From the NCBI RefSeq assembly GCF_009759665.1, contig NZ_WQNE01000014.1, forward strand, positions 1 through 64,000: a stretch of DNA of 64,000 nt, given 5' to 3'. The notes beneath the pieces were generated by a model. It searched no databases, had not been told where the DNA came from, and saw only the letters and a program-made list of their open reading frames with translations. A program made the translations under genes and the position numbers. Numbering within the stretch: position 1 is the stretch's first letter; each line of letters opens with the position of its first letter. Of the stretch, positions 16,030 to 24,304 are shown piece after piece. The stretch is from Bradyrhizobium cajani (GTDB lineage: Bacteria > Pseudomonadota > Alphaproteobacteria > Rhizobiales > Xanthobacteraceae).

Positions 16030-17586
16030 CTACGTTTCATCGTCCGAACCAGACGCCGACAAAGCTTCAGCATTCCATCCCGGAACGATTTCCGCGATAC
16101 GACGTCCGAACGGATAGGCATTTCGTCGGTCGTCGGCGGTCGTCTGTTGATGCACATTGAACAGAAACCAGCCTCGAAACTCGGGCGTCACGGCAGCCCG
16201 GAGCGCTTCAATCAGAGTTTCCTCCGACGCCCTTTCCAGCGTATTCTCGAAATCATCGATCGAACAGAATAGTACCGATCTACGGTCTTCTTCAGTGATG
16301 TTAGCATCAATTTGGGCAGCTAGTTTCCGAGCCTCATCGAAGACGCGGTCGGTCTGGTGCGACATCTGCAACCACGGGTCCAAGGTAAGCACTACGCCTA
16401 TTGACTCTGGATGGATTGCCTTGATTTGCGGGCTGCGACGACAGTGAGAGTTGAATCGCCAGATTTGAACCACGCCCTTGATAATCTCCGAAAACGCGTC
16501 TGCGGCACTAGCAAATGGATCGTCCGAAAACTTTGCTGCAATCGACATCTTCTTGGCTTTGCACTCGAAGATGACGTTGGCTACGCCGTTTTCATCGTGC
16601 AGAAACAGATCAGGGGAGTCGTAGTTCTTGGTGAACTTATATTTGAAGCTTCCCGCCGGCTGCGTCTTCGGAAGCAATGCGACGGCCAAATCCACGCAAT
16701 AGTTCTCGAACCGTGTCCCGATCTCTCGCCAAATGCGGGAGCCGCCTCCCACTAGGTCATAATAGAGGCCACTCGTAATTCGTTGAAGGATCAACGAAGG
16801 AAGAGGCGCCCGCGCGACATCATCTCCGAATACTAGAATGGGTGTTTTGCGGAGCACGCTGCGCTGATAAGCCGTGGATTTACCGTCAACCTGGCGAAAG
16901 GAACTGGCATCCTTTCGAACTGAGGCTAAGGGCGCAGAGAGCAATCGAAGCGCGCGATCACGCGCATGGTCTGATAACTGAACCTGCGCGAGGTTAACGC
17001 CAGTTTTGAACCCTGGGGTGTCCTGGCAAAGGGCGTAGAAAGCAAACCCGCAATTGAAGAATTCTGCGATCGAGAGTTGGTAGCTTGAACGGAAATGGTC
17101 CGCGGCTAAATCACCTCCAAAGACTGTCAGGTTCCTGTAAATCTGAGAGTAGCTGAAGAAGCCACGCTGCCATTCGAACTGCCGGTGGCCGATTTTGTGC
17201 ATGATGTTGAAGACGGTGAACTGCGATAGGACAATGCCATCTTCCGCATCTTCGAGATTCCGAAGCGTATTCAGACACGCTGCGACGGTTGAGAATTTTG
17301 TACAATCGAGTCGGCGCGTCGGCCCACCTATCGGGAGCGCCTTCTTCTTCGTGCTGAGCAATTCGTTGATCAGCGTCTCTAGCGCCCATTTGAAAACGAA
17401 ATACCGCTCACCGAATTTGGCTTCCGCCACCTGTTTAGGGAAAGATAAGAACCGCCTTGCTGCTTGGGCTCTTCCGGATTGGGCAGCATCGATAGCCCAA
17501 ACCATGATGACGAACGACTCGTCATGCGCGAGGCCAAACATTCGATTTAGCCGTTTTCGCGCTTTATCCCGTCTCAATCGGCTCAT
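16030..17586 (-). CDS. Hypothetical protein with PD-(D/E)xK nuclease-like motif
   Basis: This 518-residue protein belongs to no family I can name. Residues 324-343 contain S-P-D326 and, 15 residues later, E341-C-K343, the P-D...E-x-K arrangement of restriction-type nucleases. The N-terminal part is rich in aromatic residues and Leu and has no membrane segment. Base composition is visibly lower in GC than the neighbours. It sits inside the decayed island at tRNA-Ser, between integrase and excisionase-like remnants, so it was probably acquired horizontally. A role in defence against foreign DNA is possible but unproven. The ATG at 17586 has no strong ribosome binding site. Confidence 0.6.
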   Translation of the reverse strand: MSRLRRDKARKRLNRMFGLAHDESFVIMVWAIDAAQSGRAQAARRFLSFPKQVAEAKFGERYFVFKWALETLINELLSTKKKALPIGGPTRRLDCTKFSTVAACLNTLRNLEDAEDGIVLSQFTVFNIMHKIGHRQFEWQRGFFSYSQIYRNLTVFGGDLAADHFRSSYQLSIAEFFNCGFAFYALCQDTPGFKTGVNLAQVQLSDHARDRALRLLSAPLASVRKDASSFRQVDGKSTAYQRSVLRKTPILVFGDDVARAPLPSLILQRITSGLYYDLVGGGSRIWREIGTRFENYCVDLAVALLPKTQPAGSFKYKFTKNYDSPDLFLHDENGVANVIFECKAKKMSIAAKFSDDPFASAADAFSEIIKGVVQIWRFNSHCRRSPQIKAIHPESIGVVLTLDPWLQMSHQTDRVFDEARKLAAQIDANITEEDRRSVLFCSIDDFENTLERASEETLIEALRAAVTPEFRGWFLFNVHQQTTADDRRNAYPFGRRIAEIVPGWNAEALSASGSDDET

Positions 17587-17698
17587 CGTGGGGGCAATCT
17601 CGGCGGATTCGCTTGATTGAGATTAGCAGCCGCAACCGAATTTGCCGAAACCGATCAATGCGCTCATCGTTTTTCCTCGGGATTCGGGGGCGGACAAC

Positions 17699-17721
17699 GA
17701 AAAGGCCGCCCGAAGGCGGCC
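17699..17721 (-). terminator. Intrinsic terminator (UUCG tetraloop)
   Basis: On the minus strand GGCCGCC-TTCG-GGCGGCC is followed by TTTT. The 7-bp GC stem with a UUCG loop and T-run is a textbook rho-independent terminator. It would end transcription of the degenerate gene upstream (17770-17902) before the 518-codon gene. Confidence 0.8.
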
Positions 17722-17769
17722 CATAACGTTGGACGCTGGACGCGATCAACGCGGCGGGTAGTTCTCAAG

Positions 17770-17902
17770 ATCATACGCCTTCGCAGGGCGTCAATGGCAG
17801 CAGTCGCGGCCTTGTCGTCCCCGTTGGCTTCAAGGTATTCGCATACGCGCCAGGAATGAGTTTGGCCGCCTCGTCGAGCGTGATTAGGTCGTCGCCCGCC
17901 AC
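17770..17902 (-). pseudogene. Excisionase/AlpA-like helix-turn-helix remnant
   Basis: The minus strand reads GDDLITLDEAAKLIPGA followed by YANTLKP, close to the L-L-T-L-E-E-A-A-x-x-I-P start of excisionase-like DNA-binding proteins. The frame then breaks into unrelated residues and stops. It is short and damaged; the call rests on this one motif. It fits the remains of a mobile element at tRNA-Ser. Confidence 0.5.
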
Positions 17903-17914
17903 TCAGATCGGCCG

Positions 17915-18172
17915 TCAGCGGTTCAAGACTGTCACCGTTCCGGATCGCTGGCTTCCGGGATTTAGACCCGCAGAGAAGTTATTGTATTTGCGTTCGTCTG
18001 CCTCCATCGCCAGTCGCAATCCTTCGCAATTCTGCGGAGCGGAGGGGTTGGCAGAGAGGCAGGTTTTGTATTGTGCTTCGGACGCTTGGTAGTCGTTTCG
18101 AGCGTCCACCCTGGCAGCAACGCCGCAGCCGGCGAGGGTCACGCAAGCGAATACGGTCAAAAGAAATCGCAT
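17915..18172 (-). CDS. Small lipoprotein
   Basis: This 85-residue protein has a lipoprotein signal: MRFLLTVFACVTLAGCG, with the lipobox L-A-G-C16. The mature part is short and polar with two more cysteines and no known domain. A GGGGGA stretch lies before the ATG at suitable spacing. Envelope location is predicted; function is unknown. It lies within the tRNA-Ser island region and could be cargo or a resident gene. Confidence 0.55.
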   Translation of the reverse strand: MRFLLTVFACVTLAGCGVAARVDARNDYQASEAQYKTCLSANPSAPQNCEGLRLAMEADERKYNNFSAGLNPGSQRSGTVTVLNR

Positions 18173-18298
18173 CTCAAATCCCCCAAGAAGCCGATATCAT
18201 GCGCTCTTCCCTGGCGGGCTGTCTAGCTCACACTCAACTTGTGGACGACGTGGGGTAGGACGTGATTTGAAAAGCCGAAAAGCGCTCTTAGGTTGACA

Positions 18299-18309
18299 CC
18301 CTTCCGCCA
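18299..18309 (+). repeat. Direct copy of the tRNA-Ser 3' end (attachment-site candidate)
   Basis: CCCTTCCGCCA here is identical to the last 11 nt of the tRNA-Ser(UGA) gene, including the CCA. It lies 2.6 kb downstream in the same orientation, where a duplicated att core would be expected. The match is short, so chance is not excluded. Confidence 0.4.
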
Positions 18310-18527
18310 CGCATATTGCTCTCCCAGTGTGTTCGCAGTCGATCGAACTCCGGAGGAGTATCAGCGACTTAGTGGGAATAGCCTCGCGCTTTGTCGGTGC
18401 ACTGCCTGACTTGGCAATGACGGTCGCTTTTGCCTGTAGGTTCCGAGGAGGGGCGCGCAAACGGAGCTCAGCTCGTAGCCGTGACGCGCATTCCCATCTC
18501 GGCTGCCGGCTTTGAACGACGTGAATC

Positions 18528-19136
18528 TCAGCTCTTCGGACCGCCGCCCTTCAGCGCGTCCCACGCGGCCTGGTTCGCTTTATCGAACGCTTGCCGGGAT
18601 TCCGCCAGCGCAGCGCTCAGGACAGACCAGGATTCACTGCCAGCCTGCTTCAGCTTCTGCAGACGTGCTTCCGCTTCAGACGCATCGGTTCTCATTTGCT
18701 TGAGCGCGGCGTCGACGTCGACGGTGCGGGCTGCGGTCACTTTGCCCGCGGCCTCGCGCAATTTCTCCGCCGATTCGCGCCAGGCCTTGGCCTGTGCAGC
18801 CGCGAGGTCCTTGAACGTGGCCTGCTGCTGCTCGAATTGTTTGCCGGCGTCTTCGAAGTAGGTCTTCACCTGGGCTTCGAATCCATTCCATTGCTTTTCG
18901 AGGTCGGCCTTGGCGCCCGCCCAGGCGGCTTCACCGGCCTCGGCCTGGGTCTTGAGCCGCGCCTGAAACTCGTCGCGACGCGTCTTCAGGTCGGACAGGA
19001 ACTGATCGGTCTTGACCTTGGACTCAGCCTTGGCCTGGCCGGCCTTGACCTCGAATGAGGCCAATGCGGCATCCATTTCGTCGATCCGCTCCTTGGCCCA
19101 ATTGAGGTAGAAATGCATGCTGCTCTGCTGTGACAT
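18528..19136 (-). CDS. Coiled-coil hypothetical protein
   Basis: This 202-residue protein is almost entirely helical and rich in Ala, Lys, Glu and Gln, with heptad-like patterns (WAKERIDEMDAALASFEVKA; repeated F-x-A-x-x-K-x-x). Trp recurs at intervals. There is no signal peptide or membrane segment. Such proteins resemble phasin-like or apolipophorin-like helical proteins, but I cannot assign a family. The ATG at 19136 follows GGAGG at 6 nt, which fixes the start. It is transcribed alone. Confidence 0.65.
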   Translation of the reverse strand: MSQQSSMHFYLNWAKERIDEMDAALASFEVKAGQAKAESKVKTDQFLSDLKTRRDEFQARLKTQAEAGEAAWAGAKADLEKQWNGFEAQVKTYFEDAGKQFEQQQATFKDLAAAQAKAWRESAEKLREAAGKVTAARTVDVDAALKQMRTDASEAEARLQKLKQAGSESWSVLSAALAESRQAFDKANQAAWDALKGGGPKS

Positions 19137-19461
19137 GAGGGCCTCCGTTACTTGCCGACGGGTGAAGGATCGCAGAGCTTGGGCTTGCTTGTATTGACCT
19201 GTCTCAACGACGTTGCGGTCTGAGCTCGGCCCAAAGCGTTCGTGCTCGTCACGACGCCATTTGGCGCCTCGCACGATACGGAAACACGTGGTCAACGGAT
19301 TTTCCGAAGATGGCAGAATGCCACTGTTTTGCCCGACGCGTCAAACGGCTTTTTGCGCGGGGTCGCAGAAGTTATTGTGACAGCAGGACTTAGCTACTGT
19401 GCATGGGGTTGTTTTCGCGATTTTTGCGCCGTGATGCTTTTTGTCGGCCGATGCCGCGAGT
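19137..19461. other. Intergenic region with a possible dispersed element
   Basis: No frame here looks coding. The stretch 19310-19435 alternates T-rich and GC-rich blocks (GGCTTTTTGCG, CATGGGGTTGTTTTCGCG). It looks like non-coding repeat DNA rather than a decayed gene, but copy number cannot be judged from this window. Confidence 0.3.
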
Positions 19462-20976
19462 TCACCTGTACTTCCAATAGGTCGAGGGCTGCGGAGGTTC
19501 GGGGAACTTCCGCACCTGGGCCAGTCGCGGCAACTTCATCCCGTTGATGAGAAGAAGCTTCAGGTCGTCCATGACGGCGCGATTGGTCGCAAACACCGTA
19601 TGATTCAATCCGAGGATCTCGTCTCCGATCGCGGTCACGTCGATGGTATCGAGATTTGGGAGGAGAACCGGGCCGCTGGCGGAGACCATCCCGGCTCTCG
19701 GGAAATCGGCCAGCTCGGCGGATGCGATCAGAGCCTTGTCGGCGGACGATGCATACAGCGTGGACCCCGCCACGATCTTCTGCGCCAGGGGAAGCTGGAT
19801 CATGAACTTGTCGCGGGCAACATCGGGCGCAGCCATCACGAGCTGACGCACCCTGACCGGGCTGGATCCTGTCGCCAGCTGATCCAGCGCCGGCAGGACG
19901 ACGCGATTGCCCATGCTGTGGGCGATGATGTCGATGTGCTCGATGCCGCTTTCATGAAGCTTGGTCAGGAGCTCGACGAACTCGGCTTGCGCGATGTCTG
20001 CACTGTCCTGGTCATAACCGTAGTCGCGCACCTTGCCTTTCGAGCTCCAGGAGAAGAGCACCGAGACACCCTGATACTGGAGATCCCAGACGATCTGCGC
20101 GTTTCGGTAAAGCGCGTCCTCGAACCCCGTGTTGAAGCCGTGCACGAAGACGAGGGCCCGATTTTCCGATTGGTCGGCTTGCCTTTTGACCAGGTCTTTC
20201 CAGTCGTCGTACGACGTCGCCGCGAGGCGCTTGATCGAGAAATGCTTCGTCTCGTCGGTGGCCGCCTTGTAGTCGAAGCTCAGAAAATGCCACTCGGACG
20301 GTAGCTCGATCTTGCCGGGTTCGTGATCCTCCGGAATGCGAACGCCGGCGACGCCATAGGTCAATATTCCCGACCGCGGAGCATTGGTATCGAGCGTCGA
20401 CACGTTGTTCGTGATCTTGATGTTCCGGTCCGTTGCGTAGAAGAACTCGACCAGTCGAGCATCCTGATTGCAGGAACTCGGAGACGATTCACAGGACAGC
20501 ACCACCGGGCGTCGCTGCCCACCCGAATAGCGACGATGATGATAGCGGGCGAAGCCTCCCGTTGTCGTCTTTGTGGACGTGGCCGGTGCCCTGGCGCCAT
20601 AGACGCTGGCGCTGGTCATTTCGGCGGCCAAGATCCTGCTTCCAGCCTGGATGCTGAACGTCCAGGACGAGGCGCCGTTGGCATGTCGTACCTCCGCGTC
20701 GACGATGGTTTGTTTCGAGAAGCGCCTTGCGTCGCCAAGGTCGACGTCCGTCACCTGTCCCAGCCGCGAAAGGATCGCATATTTGGGCTGGTCGCCGGCA
20801 CGGTAGCCTTGAACTGTCGTCGACTTCACCTTCGCGAGGTCCGATGTCCGAACGCCCTCTATGAACGTGGAGATGCTCTGCGCCAGCGCAGTTTGGTCCG
20901 GGCCCGTCGCTGCGGCCGGCTGGAAAGCGAACAGGATCAGGAAGGGCAGGGACGCGACGACGTGCGACAGCTTCAT
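19462..20976 (-). CDS. Exported alpha/beta hydrolase (DUF900 family)
   Basis: This 504-residue protein has a signal peptide (hydrophobic core, ending near PAAATG). Residues about 180-460 form a DUF900 alpha/beta hydrolase: FFYATDRN, LVFVHGFNTGFEDALYRNAQ, VLFSWSSKG and the nucleophile elbow IAHSMGNR with Ser354. An Asp in MAAPDVARDKF and a His in LGLNHTVF could complete the triad. The first 180 residues are family-independent. Substrate is unknown. GGAGGT 6 nt before the ATG at 20976 sets the start; the frame is open further upstream but that part has no signal peptide or homology. Confidence 0.8.
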   Translation of the reverse strand: MKLSHVVASLPFLILFAFQPAAATGPDQTALAQSISTFIEGVRTSDLAKVKSTTVQGYRAGDQPKYAILSRLGQVTDVDLGDARRFSKQTIVDAEVRHANGASSWTFSIQAGSRILAAEMTSASVYGARAPATSTKTTTGGFARYHHRRYSGGQRRPVVLSCESSPSSCNQDARLVEFFYATDRNIKITNNVSTLDTNAPRSGILTYGVAGVRIPEDHEPGKIELPSEWHFLSFDYKAATDETKHFSIKRLAATSYDDWKDLVKRQADQSENRALVFVHGFNTGFEDALYRNAQIVWDLQYQGVSVLFSWSSKGKVRDYGYDQDSADIAQAEFVELLTKLHESGIEHIDIIAHSMGNRVVLPALDQLATGSSPVRVRQLVMAAPDVARDKFMIQLPLAQKIVAGSTLYASSADKALIASAELADFPRAGMVSASGPVLLPNLDTIDVTAIGDEILGLNHTVFATNRAVMDDLKLLLINGMKLPRLAQVRKFPEPPQPSTYWKYR

Positions 20977-21237
20977 AAGTGACCTCCGCCTTCCCAGAGC
21001 AAGACAGCGCTCGACCCATCCAGCAAGGAGCGCGGCTTTGGACGGTGGAGGTATGAAATGGATCACGCACCCCCACAAAAATGCTTTCGTGGGGCGCGTA
21101 AGGCCGTCGACGTCATGGCCCAACCCGGCTGGCGGACAGATTGAGAACCAACTGATATGCCGGAGCCTTAAGGGACCGCGTCGGTTCCCTTTGGCGCGGT
21201 TTGTGGAACCCTTTCGCGGCTTCCGCGTTATCTGGTT

Positions 21238-21429
21238 ATGACAGAAGACCTTTCCTTCCGACGCAAACCCCTGACCCCCGAACAGCGCCAGGCGCGTGAT
21301 GCGGCGCGCCGGATCGAGGCCGAGAAGGCCATGCGCGATCACGAAGAGGCCCAGAAGGCGTTTCACGCCAACCGGGAACGGCTGAAGGCCGAGCGGCTCG
21401 CCCGTGAGGCGGCAGCAGCGAAGGGCTGA
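21238..21429 (+). CDS. Small charged hypothetical protein
   Basis: This 63-residue protein is rich in Arg, Lys, Glu and Ala (LTPEQRQARDAARRIEAEKA) and should be one long helix. It has no signal peptide or known domain. There is no strong ribosome binding site. Compact charged proteins of this type are common in Bradyrhizobium-like genomes; that is general knowledge, not a search result. Confidence 0.5.
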   Translation: MTEDLSFRRKPLTPEQRQARDAARRIEAEKAMRDHEEAQKAFHANRERLKAERLAREAAAAKG

Positions 21430-21464
21430 CCGTAGAGAACGCAGAGACCCCCTGAATGGATCGT

Positions 21465-21710
21465 CTAATGCCGGCGCCCGGAATGGTGCCCGCTGGACGA
21501 CCTCATCGCGCCGAGCGCAAGCCTGAGCGCCTGCACGGCGCCGGCGAACGTGCCGGGCGGCCGTGACCGGGCTTCGATGGTGTCGGCCGCCAATCGGCAG
21601 TCGTTGGCCACCTTGAGCAGTCCGCTTCGCGCCCAATCCAAGGTGGAGAGCGCCGCCTGCTCCAGGCAGAGGCGCTCAAGCCGTCGAAATTCCCGCAGCT
21701 CTCTGTTCAT
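21465..21710 (-). CDS. Small hypothetical protein
   Basis: This 81-residue protein starts MNRELREFRRLERLC. A helical segment with Cys and Trp (LEQAALSTLDWARSGLLKVA) follows. The C-terminus is basic. No domain is recognised. A start 11 codons earlier is possible but lacks a better ribosome binding site. It converges with the 63-residue gene. Confidence 0.45.
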   Translation of the reverse strand: MNRELREFRRLERLCLEQAALSTLDWARSGLLKVANDCRLAADTIEARSRPPGTFAGAVQALRLALGAMRSSSGHHSGRRH

Positions 21711-21953
21711 GCGTCGTCTCTCGATATCCCCTGAAGCGCCCATGCGGCCGCGAGTCCGCTTAACGAACGGTAAACACGATCATATGGCCGGTCTGGCTGG
21801 TGCGGACCTGACAGAGGCGCCGACCTAGGCTGAAGGCTTGACGGCGTTCGGCTTCCGGGAGGAAGATTCAAATGAAGCTCAACTGACAAGAACCGCGGAG
21901 ACGATCGCGTCCAGTCATTTGCCCACCGGCGAAAACGCACAATGGAGCTGACC

Positions 21954-22271
21954 ATGACCACGTTCGACAAGCGCGAGCAGGGCTTTGAGGCCAAATTCGC
22001 CCACGACGAGGAGCTGATGTTCAAGGCCACGGCCCGGTCGAACAAGCTGCTCGGGCTCTGGGCCGCAAGCCAGCTCGGGCTCAGCGGCGATGCCGCGGCA
22101 GGCTATGCGACGGCGCTGGTGACGGACAATCTGGCGAGCCGGACGATGGACGATGTCGTCGGCAAGGTGTCAGGCGATCTTGCAGCCAAGGGCGTGGCGC
22201 GCGAGCAGGTCGCGCTGAAGCTGCAGGAGTGCCTGCACCAGGCGCTCGCGCAGCTCGAAGCAGACAAGTAA
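21954..22271 (+). CDS. F1-ATPase inhibitor subunit zeta-like protein (DUF1476)
   Basis: This 105-residue protein matches the DUF1476 family: TTFDKREQGFEAKFAHDEEL at the N-terminus, then KATARSNKLLGLWAA and a helical C-terminal half. In Paracoccus and other alphaproteobacteria this family includes the zeta subunit that blocks ATP hydrolysis by the F1Fo-ATP synthase. The N-terminal segment is the inhibitory region in characterised members. The ATG at 21954 follows GGAG. It stands alone, far from any atp genes in this window. Confidence 0.85.
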   Translation: MTTFDKREQGFEAKFAHDEELMFKATARSNKLLGLWAASQLGLSGDAAAGYATALVTDNLASRTMDDVVGKVSGDLAAKGVAREQVALKLQECLHQALAQLEADK

Positions 22272-22293
22272 AAGGGAGGCTGGCTCCTACGCC

Positions 22294-22872
22294 TCACTCG
22301 GCGCGCTTGCGCATGCCGGAATCGCTGAGCTTGTCGACATAGGCGATGCCGAGCGCCGAGACAATGAAGGTCAGGTGGATCAGCACCTGCCACATCACGC
22401 CGGTCTCGGTGAAGCCGGCGCGGTTCGAGCCGAGATTGCCGGCTTCGATGAAGGTGCGCAGCAGCGCGATCGAGGAGATGCCGATGATGGCCATGGCGAG
22501 CTTGATCTTCAGCACGCTCGCATTGACGTGGCCCAGCCATTCCGGCTCGTCGGGGTGGCCCTGGAGCTCGAGGCGGGAGACGAAGGTCTCGTAGCCGCCG
22601 ACGATCACCATCACGAGCAGGTTGGAGATCATCACGACGTCGATCAGCGCCAGCACGCTCATCATGATCTGCTGCTCGGTGAGGTCGAGAGCGTGCCAGG
22701 ACAGATGCCAGAGCTCCTTGAGGAACAGCGCGATGTAGACGCATTGCGCCACGATCAGTCCGAGATAGAGCGGCAGTTGCAGCCAGCGCGAGCCGAAGAT
22801 GATCATCGGCAGCATACCCAGGCGCGGCGGAGACGCGTGGGATTCGGTCCTCGATCCAGACTCAACCGACAT
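22294..22872 (-). CDS. UPF0114/YqhA family inner-membrane protein
   Basis: This 192-residue membrane protein has about four hydrophobic segments, near residues 33-55, 68-92, 122-142 and 160-178. The motif LALIDVVMISNLLVMVIVGGYETFVS is characteristic of the YqhA/UPF0114 family. Function is unknown in the family. It converges with the DUF1476 gene; the stops lie 22 nt apart. Confidence 0.85.
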   Translation of the reverse strand: MSVESGSRTESHASPPRLGMLPMIIFGSRWLQLPLYLGLIVAQCVYIALFLKELWHLSWHALDLTEQQIMMSVLALIDVVMISNLLVMVIVGGYETFVSRLELQGHPDEPEWLGHVNASVLKIKLAMAIIGISSIALLRTFIEAGNLGSNRAGFTETGVMWQVLIHLTFIVSALGIAYVDKLSDSGMRKRAE

Positions 22873-23030
22873 TCAGACAGCATCCTCGTATCGAGATGAT
22901 CTCGCCCTCTGTAACCCGGCAAGATGGCCGGCGGAAGACGCGCGGCGCGCTTGCGGCTGTCTGGGGATCGTGCAGTCTTGTGCTACCGTGCCCGCGTGGC
23001 CGGCGCGCGGCGGCCGGGACAGGGTTCAGG

Positions 23031-23336
23031 ATGGGGAGGCGGGGAGTGTTTCGCAGCGACCTCGGCAAATGGGCGGGCGGACTTGCGCTCGCTGCCGCAG
23101 TCATGATCGGTACCGGTGGCACAGAGGCGTCGGCGACCCCGCTGACGCCGTTTCGCTATGAGGCGCAGGCGCAGCGTCATTGTCCGCACGATCAGGTGGT
23201 CTGGGTCGATTTCAGGAAGGGCGTCTACTACACCAGGGGCCAGAAACGGTATCGCCAGGGGTTTGACGGCAGCTTCGTCTGTCTGGGCGAGGCTCGCGAC
23301 AATTTCTATCGCCGCTCGCTGCTCGGCCTGCGCTGA
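23031..23336 (+). CDS. Small secreted hypothetical protein
   Basis: This 101-residue protein has a signal peptide ending near ASATP. The mature part is short, with two cysteines and a pattern seen in small exported rhizobial proteins (HCPHDQVVWVDFRKGVYY). The latter continues with TRGQKRYRQG and a Cys near the C-terminus. The ATG at 23031 follows CAGGG; the longer frame upstream does not begin with a signal peptide. Function is unknown. Confidence 0.65.
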   Translation: MGRRGVFRSDLGKWAGGLALAAAVMIGTGGTEASATPLTPFRYEAQAQRHCPHDQVVWVDFRKGVYYTRGQKRYRQGFDGSFVCLGEARDNFYRRSLLGLR

Positions 23337-23370
23337 GCGGCGCGTGACTAGGGGCTCGACGGCGAGCCGG

Positions 23371-23499
23371 CTATTTCTGGCTCGGCAGCTTCACCGGCAC
23401 GTGCGGGGCGGTGCTGATGACCCGGGGGCTTCCGTCGGGATAGGTGCGTTCGCTGCGGATCAGCGATTCCAGAACCAGTATGAATTTCTCGGCAAGCAT
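23371..23499 (-). CDS. Very small conserved-looking protein (42 aa)
   Basis: This 42-residue peptide begins MLAEKFILVLESLIRSE and ends PHVPVKLPSQK. The amphipathic N-terminal helix followed by a Pro-rich tail ending V-K-L-P resembles small proteins often annotated in Bradyrhizobium. GAGGG lies before the ATG. A longer in-frame start adds 23 residues without a better site. Function is unknown. Confidence 0.5.
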   Translation of the reverse strand: MLAEKFILVLESLIRSERTYPDGSPRVISTAPHVPVKLPSQK

Positions 23500-23654
23500 T
23501 TGCGTCACCCTCGTTGGTGATGGCCTCTTGAAATTGAGTCGAGGCACCAAACGCGGAAATTCAATCAACTAAACGGGAGCCGGCCAGTTGCCGGACAGTA
23601 CTGTATGCTGCGTCGCGGTGTAGCTGTGGTCAGAACAAAGGGAAGGTGGGGGGC

Positions 23655-23753
23655 TCAGCCGAAGGCCAGTGCCACGAGGCTCGAGCAGAGCAGGACCAGG
23701 CCGCCGGCGGTCAATACCAGGAAGCTATCGGATACGAGGTCATGGTTGCGCAT
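23655..23753 (-). CDS. Possible 32-aa single-pass membrane protein
   Basis: The peptide begins MRNHDLVSDSFLVLTAGG and continues through a Leu/Val/Ala-rich stretch to ALAFG. One membrane helix fills most of it. AGGTG precedes the ATG at short spacing. It is too short for statistical support, but its composition is typical of real membrane micropeptides. Confidence 0.35.
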   Translation of the reverse strand: MRNHDLVSDSFLVLTAGGLVLLCSSLVALAFG

Positions 23754-23856
23754 GGGACACCTGCCGCTCTCGTCTTCGATGCTCGGTCGGAGCTGTTAAA
23801 ATTGTCCGAACGTGCCGCCTTGAAAGAGGTGATGCTTGCCGCCCGCGCGATTGCCG

Positions 23857-23946
23857 TCAGGCCCTCGTGCGGTAACCTTCAAACGCATGGGCCAGGAAGA
23901 TCCCCGCGCTTACCAGACCCATCAGTGCCGAAACCGTCTCGATCAT
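23857..23946 (-). CDS. Possible 29-aa membrane peptide
   Basis: The peptide MIETVSALMGLVSAGIFLAH ends AFEGYRTRA. It has one hydrophobic segment and a basic tail, the usual layout of small inner-membrane peptides. The ribosome binding site is weak. The frame is open upstream for 74 more codons, but that part looks non-coding. Confidence 0.4.
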   Translation of the reverse strand: MIETVSALMGLVSAGIFLAHAFEGYRTRA

Positions 23947-24304
23947 CGTCAAATTCCATTCCGCCCCAGCGCAGGCGAGAAAACGCGTGCAGCCTTGCAC
24001 AGTCAAAAGAATTCCAGTGTGGAGGGCGACAATCGGGGTGGGGTGAGGATTTGGCGCAACAGAATGTCCAGCCGTGGCACAGACCAGGGCGCCCGCGCTC
24101 CGTAGATCAACGGGGGGGAAACGAACGCCCCGTTTACCATCCCGGCGCGATCGCTGTGGGCTCCCCATTTCCGCCGTGTTCGGGTTGCGATATCGTCACC
24201 ACGTCCGGCGCGGTGGTGGGCCGCCTCGGAGCACACGACCGGACGGCGTCTCCCGTAGCCAAAGCGGGTTGGGTACGCCTCCGGCGAAATGGTATTTGGG
24301 GCGA

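Noticed and set aside
18073..18258. Plus-strand frame ending VDDVG near the second repeat
   Set aside because: Only the last five residues resemble an integrase end; too little to call a gene fragment, so it is mentioned only as part of the repeat evidence.
20977..21636. 220-codon upstream extension of the exported hydrolase
   Set aside because: The signal peptide and GGAGGT site place the start at 20976; the extension is basic low-complexity sequence.
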